Shown piece after piece: positions 16,594 to 25,792 of a stretch of 64,000 nucleotides of DNA (its first letter is position 1; every line of letters starts with the position of its first letter). A model generated the notes under the pieces. It was not told the DNA's origin. It did no database searches and saw only the letters and a program-made list of their open reading frames with translations. Made by a program: the position numbers and the translations under genes. This DNA comes from Pleomorphovibrio marinus (lineage in GTDB: Bacteria > Bacteroidota > Bacteroidia > Cytophagales > Cyclobacteriaceae), in assembly GCF_003347495.1 (NCBI RefSeq), contig NZ_QCXY01000001.1, positions 372,001-436,000 on the forward strand, written 5' to 3'.

Positions 16594-18918
16594 ATGCCAG
16601 TAAAAACACATTCCTACTGCTTATTTATTCTTATTACACTTTTAATTGGTATTCTTCTTCACGCATGCGGAAATGCAGGGGATAAAATCAACACCCAAAT
16701 TCCGGATCGGGTAAGCTATAATTTCCATATCAGACCCATCATATCGGATAATTGTTTTGCCTGCCACGGCCCCGATGCGAATAAGCGGGAGGCAGGACTT
16801 CGCCTGGATACCGAAGATGGGGCTTATGCGGCTCTGAAAGAAAACCCGGAAAAGCATGCCATTATTCCCGGTAAACCCCTGGAATCCATGGTTTTTACCC
16901 GCATTTCTTCCGAGGATCCCAACCAAATGATGCCTCCCCCCGAGTCTAACCTGAAACTTTCTGAACGGGAAAAACAAATGATTCGAAAATGGATTCAGCA
17001 GGGCGCAAAATACGAAAAGCATTGGGCTTTTGTCCCTCCGCAGAAGCAAACCCCTCCTGAAAACAAATTTCCTGGCTGGTCGCAGCACCCCATAGATAAA
17101 TTTGTTTTCGATAAAATGAGCACAATAGGCCTTAAGCCCAACCCGGAAGGAGAAAAAGCTCACCAATTAAAACGACTGAGCCTGGATATTACCGGGCTTC
17201 CCCCCAGTATGGATGAATTGAAAAGCTTTATAGCTGGGGATCGTACCTGGGAAGAAATGGTGGATCACTACCTGAAAAAACCTGCCTATGGGGAGAAAAT
17301 GGCTTTAATGTGGCTGGATATTTCCAGGTATGCCGATTCCTTCGGCTACCAAAACGACAATATCAGGACGCAGTGGCCCTATCGGGACTGGGTCATCCAT
17401 GCTTTCAATCAAAATATGCCCTACGACAGCTTTTTGACCTGGCAATTAGCTGGAGATCTTCTTCCTGAACCATCCAAGGAACAATTACTGGCTACGGCAT
17501 TTAACCGCAACCATAAAATCACAGAGGAGGAAGGGGTGATAGATGAGGAATACCGCGTGGAATATGTGTTGGATAAAACCAACACCTTCAGCAAAGTAAC
17601 CCTTGGGATTACCATGGAATGTGCCCAGTGCCACGACCACAAGTACGATCCGGTTTCCCAAGAGGATTATTTTAGCCTTTATGCTTTTTTTAACAACACC
17701 CCGGAAAAGGGTTTTGAAGGGGGAGCGGGATCTCCAGTTAGGGCAAAAACACCCTTAATCTGGGTGGACGAAGCGGATACGAAAGGAATCCTGTCTTTTG
17801 TAAACCATCCAGACACCAACAGGGTAGCCGTATCCATTATGGCAGACCTCCCGGATTCGGTACGTCCTACGCATGTACTGGAGCGTGGCATTTACGATGC
17901 CCCAAAGGGTGAGCCTCTGCTTGCCCGTACTCCACCGGCTATTAAGGCTTTTGACTCCGGATTGCCAAAAAACCGCTTAGGTCTGGTTAAGTGGGCCATA
18001 GCAGAAGACCACCCCCTTACTTCCCGTGTGTTTGTGAATTTGATCTGGCAGGAGATTTTTGGCAAAGGGCTGGTTCCCTCGGCAGGGGATTTCGGCATGC
18101 AGGGTGAATTGCCTACCCACCCGGAGCTTCTGGACTGGCTGGCAGTGGATTTTCGTGAAAACGACTGGGACATACAGCACCTAATCAAACTGATTGTCAC
18201 CTCAGCTTCTTACAGACAGTCGGCGGTCATTCCGCCAAAACACATGGAAAAAGATCCTGATAATGTGTATTTAGCCAGATATCCCAGATTACGCCTGCAT
18301 GCAGAATTGATACGAGATTATATACTTTCCAGTAGCGGAATACTTGTCCCGGAAATAGGAGGACCCAGCGTAAAACCTTATCAACCAGAAGGGTTATGGG
18401 AAGCCTCCAGTTCGGGGAGAGGGGAATTAAACGTCTATCGGCAGGATAAAGGAAACAAACTTTACCGAAGAGGGATCTATACCTTCATTAAACTAACCCT
18501 TCCACCACCCTCCCTTTTGATTTTCGATGGGAGCAATCGGGATATTTGTCAGGTTAGCCGCAGCAGAACCAACACCCCACTTCAGGCCCTTAACCTGCTC
18601 AATGATCCCACCATTTTGGAATCCTCCAGGGTAATGGCAGAAAACCTTGTTAATTCACATAATTCACAAGAAGAAGCTATAGAAGAAGCCTTTGTTCGGG
18701 TGTTATGTCGGTTTCCCAGGGAAGAAGAAAAAAAGACTGTCTTAGCTTATTTCATGGAAGAATTCGAACGCTACAAGCAGGCACCCCAGGAGGCAAGAGA
18801 ACTTTTGAGCGTTGGAGAGTTCCGGACTGCGGACCTCCCTGAACCGGAAAAAACCGCAGCACTAATGCAAGTAGTCGTAGCTCTTTACAACCTAGAAGAG
18901 ACTTTCACTAAGACCTGA
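16594..18918 (+). CDS. PSD1 lipoprotein: cytochrome c-like, DUF1549 and DUF1553 domains
   Basis: 774 residues. An N-terminal lipobox (ILLHAC, Cys25) suggests membrane attachment. Next is a PSCyt1 cytochrome c-like domain with heme motif CFACH (54-58) and axial-Met candidate in NQMMPP. Then comes a DUF1549 domain (about 155-360) with WLDISRYADSFG and CAQCHDHKYDPVSQEDYF (a second CxxCH), and DUF1553 (about 460-720) with SRSRTNTPLQALNLLNDP. Such proteins are common in Planctomycetes and marine Bacteroidota, typically beside a DUF1501 sulfatase-like gene and implicated in sulfated polysaccharide use. Here no DUF1501 partner follows. Function remains unproven for the family. Confidence 0.88.
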   Translation: MPVKTHSYCLFILITLLIGILLHACGNAGDKINTQIPDRVSYNFHIRPIISDNCFACHGPDANKREAGLRLDTEDGAYAALKENPEKHAIIPGKPLESMVFTRISSEDPNQMMPPPESNLKLSEREKQMIRKWIQQGAKYEKHWAFVPPQKQTPPENKFPGWSQHPIDKFVFDKMSTIGLKPNPEGEKAHQLKRLSLDITGLPPSMDELKSFIAGDRTWEEMVDHYLKKPAYGEKMALMWLDISRYADSFGYQNDNIRTQWPYRDWVIHAFNQNMPYDSFLTWQLAGDLLPEPSKEQLLATAFNRNHKITEEEGVIDEEYRVEYVLDKTNTFSKVTLGITMECAQCHDHKYDPVSQEDYFSLYAFFNNTPEKGFEGGAGSPVRAKTPLIWVDEADTKGILSFVNHPDTNRVAVSIMADLPDSVRPTHVLERGIYDAPKGEPLLARTPPAIKAFDSGLPKNRLGLVKWAIAEDHPLTSRVFVNLIWQEIFGKGLVPSAGDFGMQGELPTHPELLDWLAVDFRENDWDIQHLIKLIVTSASYRQSAVIPPKHMEKDPDNVYLARYPRLRLHAELIRDYILSSSGILVPEIGGPSVKPYQPEGLWEASSSGRGELNVYRQDKGNKLYRRGIYTFIKLTLPPPSLLIFDGSNRDICQVSRSRTNTPLQALNLLNDPTILESSRVMAENLVNSHNSQEEAIEEAFVRVLCRFPREEEKKTVLAYFMEEFERYKQAPQEARELLSVGEFRTADLPEPEKTAALMQVVVALYNLEETFTKT

Positions 18919-19025
18919 CCTTTTTAAACTTGGAGAACTGGGATTTATTGGTAATCAGGCGTTGAAATGATTTCTATATAAAGAAAATCAGAATAGGGCA
19001 GCAAAGGGAAAAGCCATAGCAGAGT

Positions 19026-19420
19026 AAATCGACAAGGAGAATCCAAGAAATACTAAGACTAGCGGAAAGTCAAGGTCTACAGTTAAAGGATGAAATGACT
19101 TTTAACGAAATGGGAATTGACTTCAAGGTCGGATTTGCGAGAGCAATGGACGGTACATCCTGTGTGTTGCGTATTCCTCGCCGTTAGGGCTTAGGGGATC
19201 AAATCGAACAGGAAAGAAAAATTCTAGCTCTGGCAAAAAAGCACCTTTCAGTGGCTGTCCCTGAGTGGAAAATGCAAGTCACGATTTGGTGGCTTATCCC
19301 TTACTGAAGGGTGCTCCTGTCCTTACCTTTGACGCAAATACCTATGATGTCACCTGGCATATAGATTATAACAATCCTGCTATTGCAAACAAAAATACCC
19401 CAATGCATACATTTAGGACT
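19026..19420 (+). pseudogene. Decayed macrolide 2'-phosphotransferase-like gene
   Basis: The first frame reads IQEILRLAESQGLQLKDEMT, then FNEMGIDFKVGFARAMDGTS and CVLRIPRR, a TAG at 19185, and on through IEQERKILALAKKHLSVAVP. A frame change near 19265-19272 then gives ASHDLVAYPLLKGAPVLTFD and TYDVTWHIDYNNPA. The order LNEMGLDF, LRIPRR, then (L)(I/V)AYPLL..P...D is that of the Mph/aminoglycoside phosphotransferase family N-lobe. The catalytic half (HGDLxxxN, IDW) is missing; similarity ends where the convergent flavoprotein gene ends. At least a stop, a frameshift and a truncation make it non-functional. Confidence 0.65.
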
Positions 19421-21160
19421 CTACTCCAATTGATGGTAGGAAAGCGAATAATTGCTCTGCAGGGCTTTTTCCACCTCTTCGGATACAGGTCCTGGCAATT
19501 TGGTTTCAAGTTGAAACCGACCATCCTTCCCCATATACACCAAAATGTTCTTTTTCCAATCCTCTTCGGTCCTGGGATAGTCCTCCCTATAATGTGCACC
19601 TCTGGATTCTTTACGGTACAAAGCAGTCTTGAGAACAAGTTCCGAAGAAAGCACCACGTTCCTGAGGTCTAGATTTTGCCAAATCAGGTCAACACTAAGT
19701 TTGGAAATCGGCTTAGCGCACCCCTTTATTTCTGCTTTTAAAGCTTCAAGTTCTTCCAGACCCTTCCGTAAATAAGTTTCTTTTCGTATGATTCCCGCGT
19801 GATTCCACATCAATTTTTTAATTTTCTGGATAAATACCCCGGGATCCTCACAGCCTATTATATTTTGCAAGTATTCATTGGCCTGCTTCTTCACCTCCCC
19901 CGTGTTTTCTTTGTCCTCCAAAAACTCAAAGGTTTCGGCAATTTTTTGGCCAAAGGAGTTTCCTAGGACTAGGGTTTCGATCAATGAATTCCCTCCGAGC
20001 CGATTTGCTCCATGCATGCCACTGATGGCTTCTCCCACGGCGAACAATCCCGGGACATTGGTGGCTCCCGATTGAAGGTCCACCTCTGCGCCGCCCATCG
20101 AATAGTGACAAGTGGGAGCCACTTGAATAGCTTCTTTGGACATATCCACCCCGAGTGCTAAGAACCGATTGTACATTTTGGGCAATCTAGCCTTAATAAA
20201 ATCGGCATCCTTATGTGTGATATCCAAATACACCCCACCCTCTTCGGTTCCATTTCCCATTTCAATTTCTTTCGCAATTGCCCTTGCTACTTCATCTCGC
20301 GCGTCTAGTTCTTTTTTCTCTGGCGAATATTCGGTCATAAAACGGTCCCCGTTATTGTTAAATAGGAATCCACCTTCTCCACGTACTGCTTCGGTCACTA
20401 ATTTACCTATATAGGACTCTGGAGCTGTCATGCCTGTGGGATGAAACTGAACCATTTCCATATCCATCAATTTTGCACCTGCATGATACGAAAGGTGAAT
20501 GGTGTCTCCCAAGTTTTCGTCTTTTCTCGAAGATGAACGTTCATAGATAGAGGCATATCCTCCTGCCGCAAGCACCACACAAGAGCTTTTGAAATGGATA
20601 AAATCACCCTTTTTTTTGTCTAGCCCCAATGCCCCTACCACTCTGCCTTTTGCTTTAAGAATGTGAAAAATATAAACCCCATCCTGACAGGGGATTTTCA
20701 ATGATTTTGCTTTGCTTACCAGAGTATCCAGAATCGCTTTTCCTGTACGGTCCCCTACAAAGCAGGTTCTTCTAAACGATTGGGCACCAAAAAATCTTTG
20801 ATTGATGCTATTTGCATCGGTTTTGTTAAAAGGGCAACCCCACTTATCCAGCTCTTTAACAGCTTCTGGAGCAAATTTACATACATGTTCCACTATTTTA
20901 GGGTCATTGAGGAAGTGTCCCTCTCTGAGTGTGTCCGCTGCATGGATACCCCAATTGTCCTCCTGGTCCAGAGAACCCAAGGACGCATTAATTCCCCCAG
21001 ATGCCATTATGGTATGTGCATCCCCAAACTCTCTTTTGGTGACCAGTTTGCAGGAAATATTGTAATGGTGTAGGGCTATGGCAGTTCTAACCCCAGCCGC
21101 GCCGGCACCTATGATCAGAACGTCTACTTTCTCCTCTCGAATTACTTCCGGTAATATCAT
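19421..21160 (-). CDS. FAD-binding fumarate reductase/succinate dehydrogenase flavoprotein-like protein
   Basis: 579 residues. The FAD dinucleotide fold is at 15-23 (LIIGAGAAG), followed by AHTIMASGGIN with His49 where SdhA/FrdA carry covalent FAD. Substrate-site signposts are QFHPTG, GEGGFLFN, DARDEVAR, CHYSMGG and RLGGNSLIE. The C-terminal helical domain has LRNVVLSSELVLKTALYRKESRGAHYREDYP as in this superfamily. No iron-sulfur or cytochrome b subunit gene is nearby, so it is either an orphan subunit or a soluble reductase. L-aspartate oxidase is less likely because of His49 and the absence of nadA/nadC neighbours. No signal peptide. Confidence 0.8.
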   Translation of the reverse strand: MILPEVIREEKVDVLIIGAGAAGVRTAIALHHYNISCKLVTKREFGDAHTIMASGGINASLGSLDQEDNWGIHAADTLREGHFLNDPKIVEHVCKFAPEAVKELDKWGCPFNKTDANSINQRFFGAQSFRRTCFVGDRTGKAILDTLVSKAKSLKIPCQDGVYIFHILKAKGRVVGALGLDKKKGDFIHFKSSCVVLAAGGYASIYERSSSRKDENLGDTIHLSYHAGAKLMDMEMVQFHPTGMTAPESYIGKLVTEAVRGEGGFLFNNNGDRFMTEYSPEKKELDARDEVARAIAKEIEMGNGTEEGGVYLDITHKDADFIKARLPKMYNRFLALGVDMSKEAIQVAPTCHYSMGGAEVDLQSGATNVPGLFAVGEAISGMHGANRLGGNSLIETLVLGNSFGQKIAETFEFLEDKENTGEVKKQANEYLQNIIGCEDPGVFIQKIKKLMWNHAGIIRKETYLRKGLEELEALKAEIKGCAKPISKLSVDLIWQNLDLRNVVLSSELVLKTALYRKESRGAHYREDYPRTEEDWKKNILVYMGKDGRFQLETKLPGPVSEEVEKALQSNYSLSYHQLE

Positions 21161-21199
21161 ATCCTTCTAATTAAGCTAGTTGGTTTAGGTTTTCGCATT

Positions 21200-21222
21200 A
21201 AAAATTTTCGATGAAAATTTTT
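21200..21222. promoter_or_regulatory. Perfect inverted repeat upstream of the flavoprotein gene
   Basis: AAAAATTTTC and GAAAATTTTT are perfect reverse complements around a 3-base centre (GAT). It lies 40 bp before the flavoprotein start on the minus strand. It could be an operator for a dimeric regulator; A/T-richness makes chance formation possible. Confidence 0.35.
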
Positions 21223-21535
21223 GACACCTACTAAATCCAAACAAAAACGGAACCAAAACCCGTACAGGTGGGCCATAGATGCTGAATCCAGGAATCCTAG
21301 TTATAAAATGCACGAAAATGTGGTGAAACCCATTCCAATTGTTTTACCCCAAGTTCAGAAAGCTTTTTGGCCGGTTTAATGGACAAAGACAACGCTAGCA
21401 GAATGGGAGATGGCTTGAGGCAGTCTGTCTGAAAAATCAACCTTTAAGGTCCCTACTGGATTTTTATATCCAATTTACGCCAAACTTTATTTGGTCTAAT
21501 ACCACTGTTACTCACTACACTTCGAAAAAATCACG

Positions 21536-21543
21536 TACCTTTG
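21536..21543 (+). promoter_or_regulatory. Possible -7 element of era
   Basis: TACCTTTG matches TAnnTTTG 18 bp before the era start codon, implying a very short leader. No well-spaced TTG box was found, so confidence is low. Confidence 0.35.
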
Positions 21544-21561
21544 TGAAAAATTTGAAGAGGC

Positions 21562-22449
21562 ATGGACAACAGCACCCACAAAGCAGGATTTATAAACATC
21601 ATAGGTAAACCCAATGTGGGCAAGTCCACGCTGATGAACTTGCTTATGGGTGAAAAACTGTCCATCATCACCTCCAAAGCCCAAACCACGCGGCATCGCA
21701 TTATGGGGATCATCAATGAGCCGGATTATCAAATCGTCTTCTCGGATACTCCGGGCATGCTTAAGCCCAAATATGAACTGCATAAAAACATGATGAGTTT
21801 TGTGCATATGGCCCTGGAGGATGCAGATGTTATCCTGTTTGTGACAGACCTGTTTGAAACTGCGGATGAGATTGAGGATGTATTGGAAAAAATCAACCAA
21901 TCGGGAGTACCTGTTTTACTTGTTGTCAATAAAATTGATCTCAACAAAGAAAACAAATTGGAGGAGGTTACCGAATACTGGACCAATCGCCTCAAGGTAG
22001 AAACCATCATCCCTGTATCCGCAATAGAAAACTTCAACACGGAAAGGATACTACAGGAAATCCTTGACCGGCTGCCTCTCCACCCCCCCTTTTATGACAA
22101 GCAGGAACTTACCGATAGGCCGGAGCGCTTCTTTGCCTCCGAAATTATTCGGGAAAAGGTTTTTCTAAATTATAAAAAAGAAATTCCCTATAGCACAGAA
22201 GTTGCTATAGAGGAGTTTATTGAGGAAAAAAAAATCATTCGTATTAGGGCTCTGATCTATGTGGAAAGAAACAGCCAGAAGGGCATCATAATAGGTGACA
22301 AGGGAAAGGCTCTAAAGAAAGTCGGCACCCAGGCAAGGGAAGAAATGGAGGTGTTTTTTGGGAAAAAAGTCTTTTTGGAAACCTTTGTAAAAGTGGAGGA
22401 TGACTGGAGGAAAAACAAAAAGAAATTGAAAAGATTCGGTTACGACTAA
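21562..22449 (+). CDS. era: GTPase Era
   Basis: Essential GTPase that binds the 3' end of 16S rRNA and helps 30S maturation. P-loop GKPNVGKS at 15-22, G3 motif DTPG near 72, G4 NKID near 133. The C-terminal KH domain contains [14 protein letters not shown]. Length 295 is standard. It is followed 13 bp later by der, forming an era-der GTPase pair that probably shares one transcript. Confidence 0.97.
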   Translation: MDNSTHKAGFINIIGKPNVGKSTLMNLLMGEKLSIITSKAQTTRHRIMGIINEPDYQIVFSDTPGMLKPKYELHKNMMSFVHMALEDADVILFVTDLFETADEIEDVLEKINQSGVPVLLVVNKIDLNKENKLEEVTEYWTNRLKVETIIPVSAIENFNTERILQEILDRLPLHPPFYDKQELTDRPERFFASEIIREKVFLNYKKEIPYSTEVAIEEFIEEKKIIRIRALIYVERNSQKGIIIGDKGKALKKVGTQAREEMEVFFGKKVFLETFVKVEDDWRKNKKKLKRFGYD

Positions 22450-22462
22450 TAAGTATGGAAAC

Positions 22463-23776
22463 ATGGCAAATATAGTAGCAATTGTAGGCAGGCCCAATGT
22501 GGGCAAGTCCACTTTTTTTAACAGACTTGTGGAAGAAAGAAAGGCCATAGAGGACAATCTGAGCGGGGTGACCCGGGACAGGCACTATGGCCATGCCCAA
22601 TGGGGGGGCAAGTATTTTTCCGTAATCGACACAGGAGGGTACGTGACCGGGTCCGAGGATGTTTTTGAAAAGGAAATCAGAAAGCAGGTAAACCTTGCAA
22701 TTGAAGAAGCCAGCGTAATTTTATTCGTTTTGGATTGCCACGACGGACTTACAGACCTTGACAAGGAATTCGCAAATGTGCTTAGGGGAACGCAAAAACC
22801 GATATATCTAGTAGCTAATAAAGCCGACAATTTAGAAAAAAGCCTTATGGCTAATGAATTCTATTCTCTAGGACTTGGGGAGGATCAGGTTTTTCCTATT
22901 ACAGCAACTTCTGGAAGTGGTATTGGTGACCTACTGGATAAGATCATTACCCATTTCAGCGAAGTGGGGGAAGAAGACCCAGACGACGGTATCCCAAAGA
23001 TATCCATCTTGGGAAGACCTAATGTCGGGAAAAGCTCCTTTCTGAATGCCTTACTCGGCAGGGAAAGGTCCATTGTGACAGACGAGGCCGGTACTACCAG
23101 GGACAGTATTGATACCCGTTACAAATTGTTTGGGCAGGATTTCATTATCACCGATACTGCCGGGATACGAAAAAAGGCTAAGGTTACGGAAGACATTGAG
23201 TTTTATTCCGTGATGCGGTCACTTCGCAAGCTGGAAGATTCCGACGTGGTGATAGTGATGGTGGATGCTACCAGGGGATTGGAATCTCAGGATGTGAACC
23301 TGATTTCACTGGCCCTAAAAAACAATAAGGGAATCATGATCATGGTAAACAAATGGGACCTCATCGAAAAGGACCATAAAACCATGGAAGCCTTTAAGGA
23401 AGGAATGGTGGAGAAGCTTGGCGAGCACAAATGGATCCCCATCATTTTCACCTCTGCCCTTACCAAGCAAAGGATTTTCCAAGCGATAGAATTGGCCATG
23501 AAGGTGTATGAAAACAAGCGAAAAAAGGTGCCCACATCTAAGCTAAACGAATTGCTCCTGCCAGAAATCGAACACTATCCCCCACCTGCCAACAAGGGTA
23601 AATATATTAAAATAAAATACATCACGCAGCTCCCAACCAAGAATCCAGTATTTGCTTTCTTCTGTAACCTACCCCAGTACATTAAAAGCCCCTATACAAG
23701 GTTTTTGGAAAATAGACTCAGAGAAAATTTTGACTTTGAGGGGGTTCCTATTAAGCTGGTTTATAAGAAAAAATAA
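22463..23776 (+). CDS. der: Ribosome biogenesis GTPase Der (EngA)
   Basis: Two tandem GTPase domains act in 50S assembly. The first P-loop is GRPNVGKS (9-16) with DTGG; the second is again GRPNVGKS (near 183-190) with DTAG and NKWD. The KH-like C-terminal domain follows from about 355 and ends in [10 protein letters not shown]. 437 residues is the usual size. It lies directly after era on the same strand. Confidence 0.97.
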   Translation: MANIVAIVGRPNVGKSTFFNRLVEERKAIEDNLSGVTRDRHYGHAQWGGKYFSVIDTGGYVTGSEDVFEKEIRKQVNLAIEEASVILFVLDCHDGLTDLDKEFANVLRGTQKPIYLVANKADNLEKSLMANEFYSLGLGEDQVFPITATSGSGIGDLLDKIITHFSEVGEEDPDDGIPKISILGRPNVGKSSFLNALLGRERSIVTDEAGTTRDSIDTRYKLFGQDFIITDTAGIRKKAKVTEDIEFYSVMRSLRKLEDSDVVIVMVDATRGLESQDVNLISLALKNNKGIMIMVNKWDLIEKDHKTMEAFKEGMVEKLGEHKWIPIIFTSALTKQRIFQAIELAMKVYENKRKKVPTSKLNELLLPEIEHYPPPANKGKYIKIKYITQLPTKNPVFAFFCNLPQYIKSPYTRFLENRLRENFDFEGVPIKLVYKKK

Positions 23777-23892
23777 GAAAAACTCTTCCATCGGTAATAC
23801 GGGATAGGAGGATTGTACCAGTCTAAAAAACCAGTTTTTAACAGCTTGGGCATGTTAATTGTGGCTGTTTTGTTAAAACCAAACCAGCTGCC

Positions 23893-24492
23893 ATGCATTT
23901 GTTTACACGATTGTTCCTATGCTGTTTCTTTTTTTCTGGCATGAACCTTTTATCCCATGCTCAGGGAGATCCAGCAGTGGATTTAATTCCCAAAGTTGAA
24001 GCAGGCTTTATGGGCCTAGGAGTGGGTTTGGAATACCCCGTGTCCCAAAAGGGGCTTATTGATATTGGACTAGGAATGGGGGGTGGTTATTATCGAACAG
24101 CCGAGAATTTTAATTTTTCATTGACCGGTGCTCCGGTATTCTATCTAAATGCAGGATACCGACATACTTATAATCGTCAGCAGATGGTCTTGAGGAGTGA
24201 TAACACCTTACATAATTCCGGTAATTTTTTTGGGGGTAAAATCAAATATGCTTCTCAAACGCTTTCTGACCCGAACGTGGAAGATGTGTTGGGGGAACTT
24301 CCTCCAAGGCTCAACAACGTCGCCATGGCGGAGGTACATTGGGGAATGCAACGTCCCATTAGCCGTAGGTTTTTCTTTAATTTTCATGTTGGCGTTGGAT
24401 TTGCTTGGGACATGGACTATGGTGGAGGTGCCTTGTATCCCGCTGCCAATGTGATGGTGGCCTACAACCTCTTTTCAGAAAAAACCCCATAG
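23893..24492 (+). CDS. Secreted, probably outer-membrane beta-barrel protein of unknown function
   Basis: 199 residues with a Sec signal ending at about residue 23 (LLSHAQ). The rest shows alternating glycine/aromatic strands such as AGFMGLGVGLEYPV, DIGLGMGGGYYRT and NFHVGVGFAWDMDYGGG, and ends in NVMVAYNLF, whose terminal aromatic is typical of barrels. No catalytic motif. Family not recognised. The gene stands 117 bp after der with no visible terminator between. Confidence 0.6.
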   Translation: MHLFTRLFLCCFFFSGMNLLSHAQGDPAVDLIPKVEAGFMGLGVGLEYPVSQKGLIDIGLGMGGGYYRTAENFNFSLTGAPVFYLNAGYRHTYNRQQMVLRSDNTLHNSGNFFGGKIKYASQTLSDPNVEDVLGELPPRLNNVAMAEVHWGMQRPISRRFFFNFHVGVGFAWDMDYGGGALYPAANVMVAYNLFSEKTP

Positions 24493-24554
24493 TTTCAACA
24501 GCGGAAGTGTATTTTTTTATCTTTGAGAAAAACATTTCTATAATCCCAAGAAAA

Positions 24555-25487
24555 ATGAAACGCAGAACCTTTTATAAACTTACGGCCAAAGGAATTGCCA
24601 TTTCTGCCTTGGCTCCCTCCCTTTCGCTTCATGCAGAGCCCAATCCATCCGTGAGGCTAGGCGGCCCTATTTTCAGAAAATATGAGTCCCCGGAAGAATG
24701 GGTGGAGGCAGTAAAGCAAAAAAACTTCAGGACAGCCTATTGCCCGGTAAAAGTTGGAGCCTCCGGTGAGGAGATCCGAAAATATGAAGAGGCTGCCAAA
24801 AAAGCCGATATACTCATTGCAGAGGTGGGCATCTGGAAAAACATGCTGAGCGTACGTGACCAAGAAGCCAAGGAGGCCTATGACCTTAGTGTAGATTCCC
24901 TGGCCCTTGCAGATGAAATTGGAGCAAATTGTTGTGTAAATATCAGCGGATCCAAGAATCCCGAACACTGGGCAGGCCCTCATGAGGACAACCTCACCAA
25001 AGAAACCTTTGAGGAGATTGTGGAATTATCCAAGAAACTCTTAAAGGAAGTAAATCCAAAACGGACTTTTTTCGTGCTGGAACCCATGCCTTGGGCTTAT
25101 CCGGATTCCCCCGACTCCTATCTAGATCTTATTAAGGCTATAGACCATCCTCAGTTTGGTGTCCACTTCGACCCTGTTAACATACTTTCAAGTCCTCAAT
25201 TGCTGTATAACAATGGGGCTTTTATCAAAGAGTGTTTTAAAAAGCTTGCCCCCCATATTAAGAGCTGTCACGCAAAGGATATCGTAATCCTGTCCGGTAC
25301 TGATTTGCCAAAGTTTGAGGAGATAAGACCCGGGCTTGGCCTATTGGACTATCAGGTCTTTTTGAAAGAACTGAGCAAATTGGAAGATATTCCCCTGCTT
25401 ATGGAACATCTGAGTGGGGAAGAAGAATACGATAAGGCCTCAGGATATATCCGAAGTGAAGCCAATAAAGCAGGAGTTGCGGTTTAA
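24555..25487 (+). CDS. Sugar phosphate isomerase/epimerase-like TIM-barrel protein, exported
   Basis: AP-endonuclease-2 fold protein of 310 residues. The frame stays open upstream to 24405, inside the preceding gene, but the start at 24555 begins MKRRTFYKLTAKGIAISALA, a Tat-like signal, and is preceded by a purine-rich leader. Metal-site candidates include Glu in FFVLEPMPW, His and Asp in FGVHFDPVN, His in IKSCHAKD and Glu in LMEHLSG, matching the family order. Exported members of this family are common in Bacteroidota sugar-degrading loci. The substrate is unknown. Confidence 0.78.
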   Translation: MKRRTFYKLTAKGIAISALAPSLSLHAEPNPSVRLGGPIFRKYESPEEWVEAVKQKNFRTAYCPVKVGASGEEIRKYEEAAKKADILIAEVGIWKNMLSVRDQEAKEAYDLSVDSLALADEIGANCCVNISGSKNPEHWAGPHEDNLTKETFEEIVELSKKLLKEVNPKRTFFVLEPMPWAYPDSPDSYLDLIKAIDHPQFGVHFDPVNILSSPQLLYNNGAFIKECFKKLAPHIKSCHAKDIVILSGTDLPKFEEIRPGLGLLDYQVFLKELSKLEDIPLLMEHLSGEEEYDKASGYIRSEANKAGVAV

Positions 25488-25523
25488 ATTTGGATTGATT
25501 TTCAGTCCGTAAGTTGGGTGGGG

Positions 25524-25727
25524 CTAATGTAGTGGTGCCCAAACGATTTCTATAAAAAAATAGGTGGCCCAACAAATCAAGGCAAGGGATCCATAACGGG
25601 TCAGCACTTTGGCCCTGTTGCAAACTGCCCAAAACCACCCTACAAAAATGGGTTTTACCATTCCTGTCAGTAAGGCAAAAGAGAAAAACAATGCCAGCAC
25701 ATAGAAGAAAATAGAAAGCGTTTCCAT
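25524..25727 (-). CDS. Small membrane protein of unknown function
   Basis: 67 residues from the ATG at 25727 (METLSIFFYVLALFF). Two hydrophobic segments (about 5-27 and 45-63) with a basic loop (NRAKVLTRYG) between suggest a two-span inner-membrane protein. The frame continues open upstream into the 3' end of infB, but that part is antisense-free linker and the short start is preferable. It lies downstream of infB beyond a hairpin. Family not recognised. Confidence 0.55.
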   Translation of the reverse strand: METLSIFFYVLALFFSFALLTGMVKPIFVGWFWAVCNRAKVLTRYGSLALICWATYFFIEIVWAPLH

Positions 25728-25746
25728 GATAAGGCTAAAATCCAGG

Positions 25747-25768
25747 AAGGCAGCATAAAAGCTGCCTT
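25747..25768 (-). terminator. Hairpin downstream of infB
   Basis: AAGGCAGC and GCTGCCTT form a perfect 8-bp stem with a 6-base loop, 25 bp after the infB stop. There is no strong T run, so it may be a weak terminator or a 3' stabiliser before the small membrane protein gene. Confidence 0.55.
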
Positions 25769-25792
25769 CTTGAATTTGTGTTTGTGGTTTGT

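Larger units (their letters stand above)
21161..21561. other. Intergenic region between divergent flavoprotein and era genes
   Basis: About 400 bp. It holds a perfect 10-bp inverted repeat at 21200-21222 and a -7-like element at 21536-21543. I see no open frame with coding character and no RNA gene. Confidence 0.5.

Noticed and set aside
19421-21160. L-aspartate oxidase (NadB) as the identity
   Set aside because: A His at the FAD-linking position and the lack of nad neighbours favour the SdhA/FrdA type.
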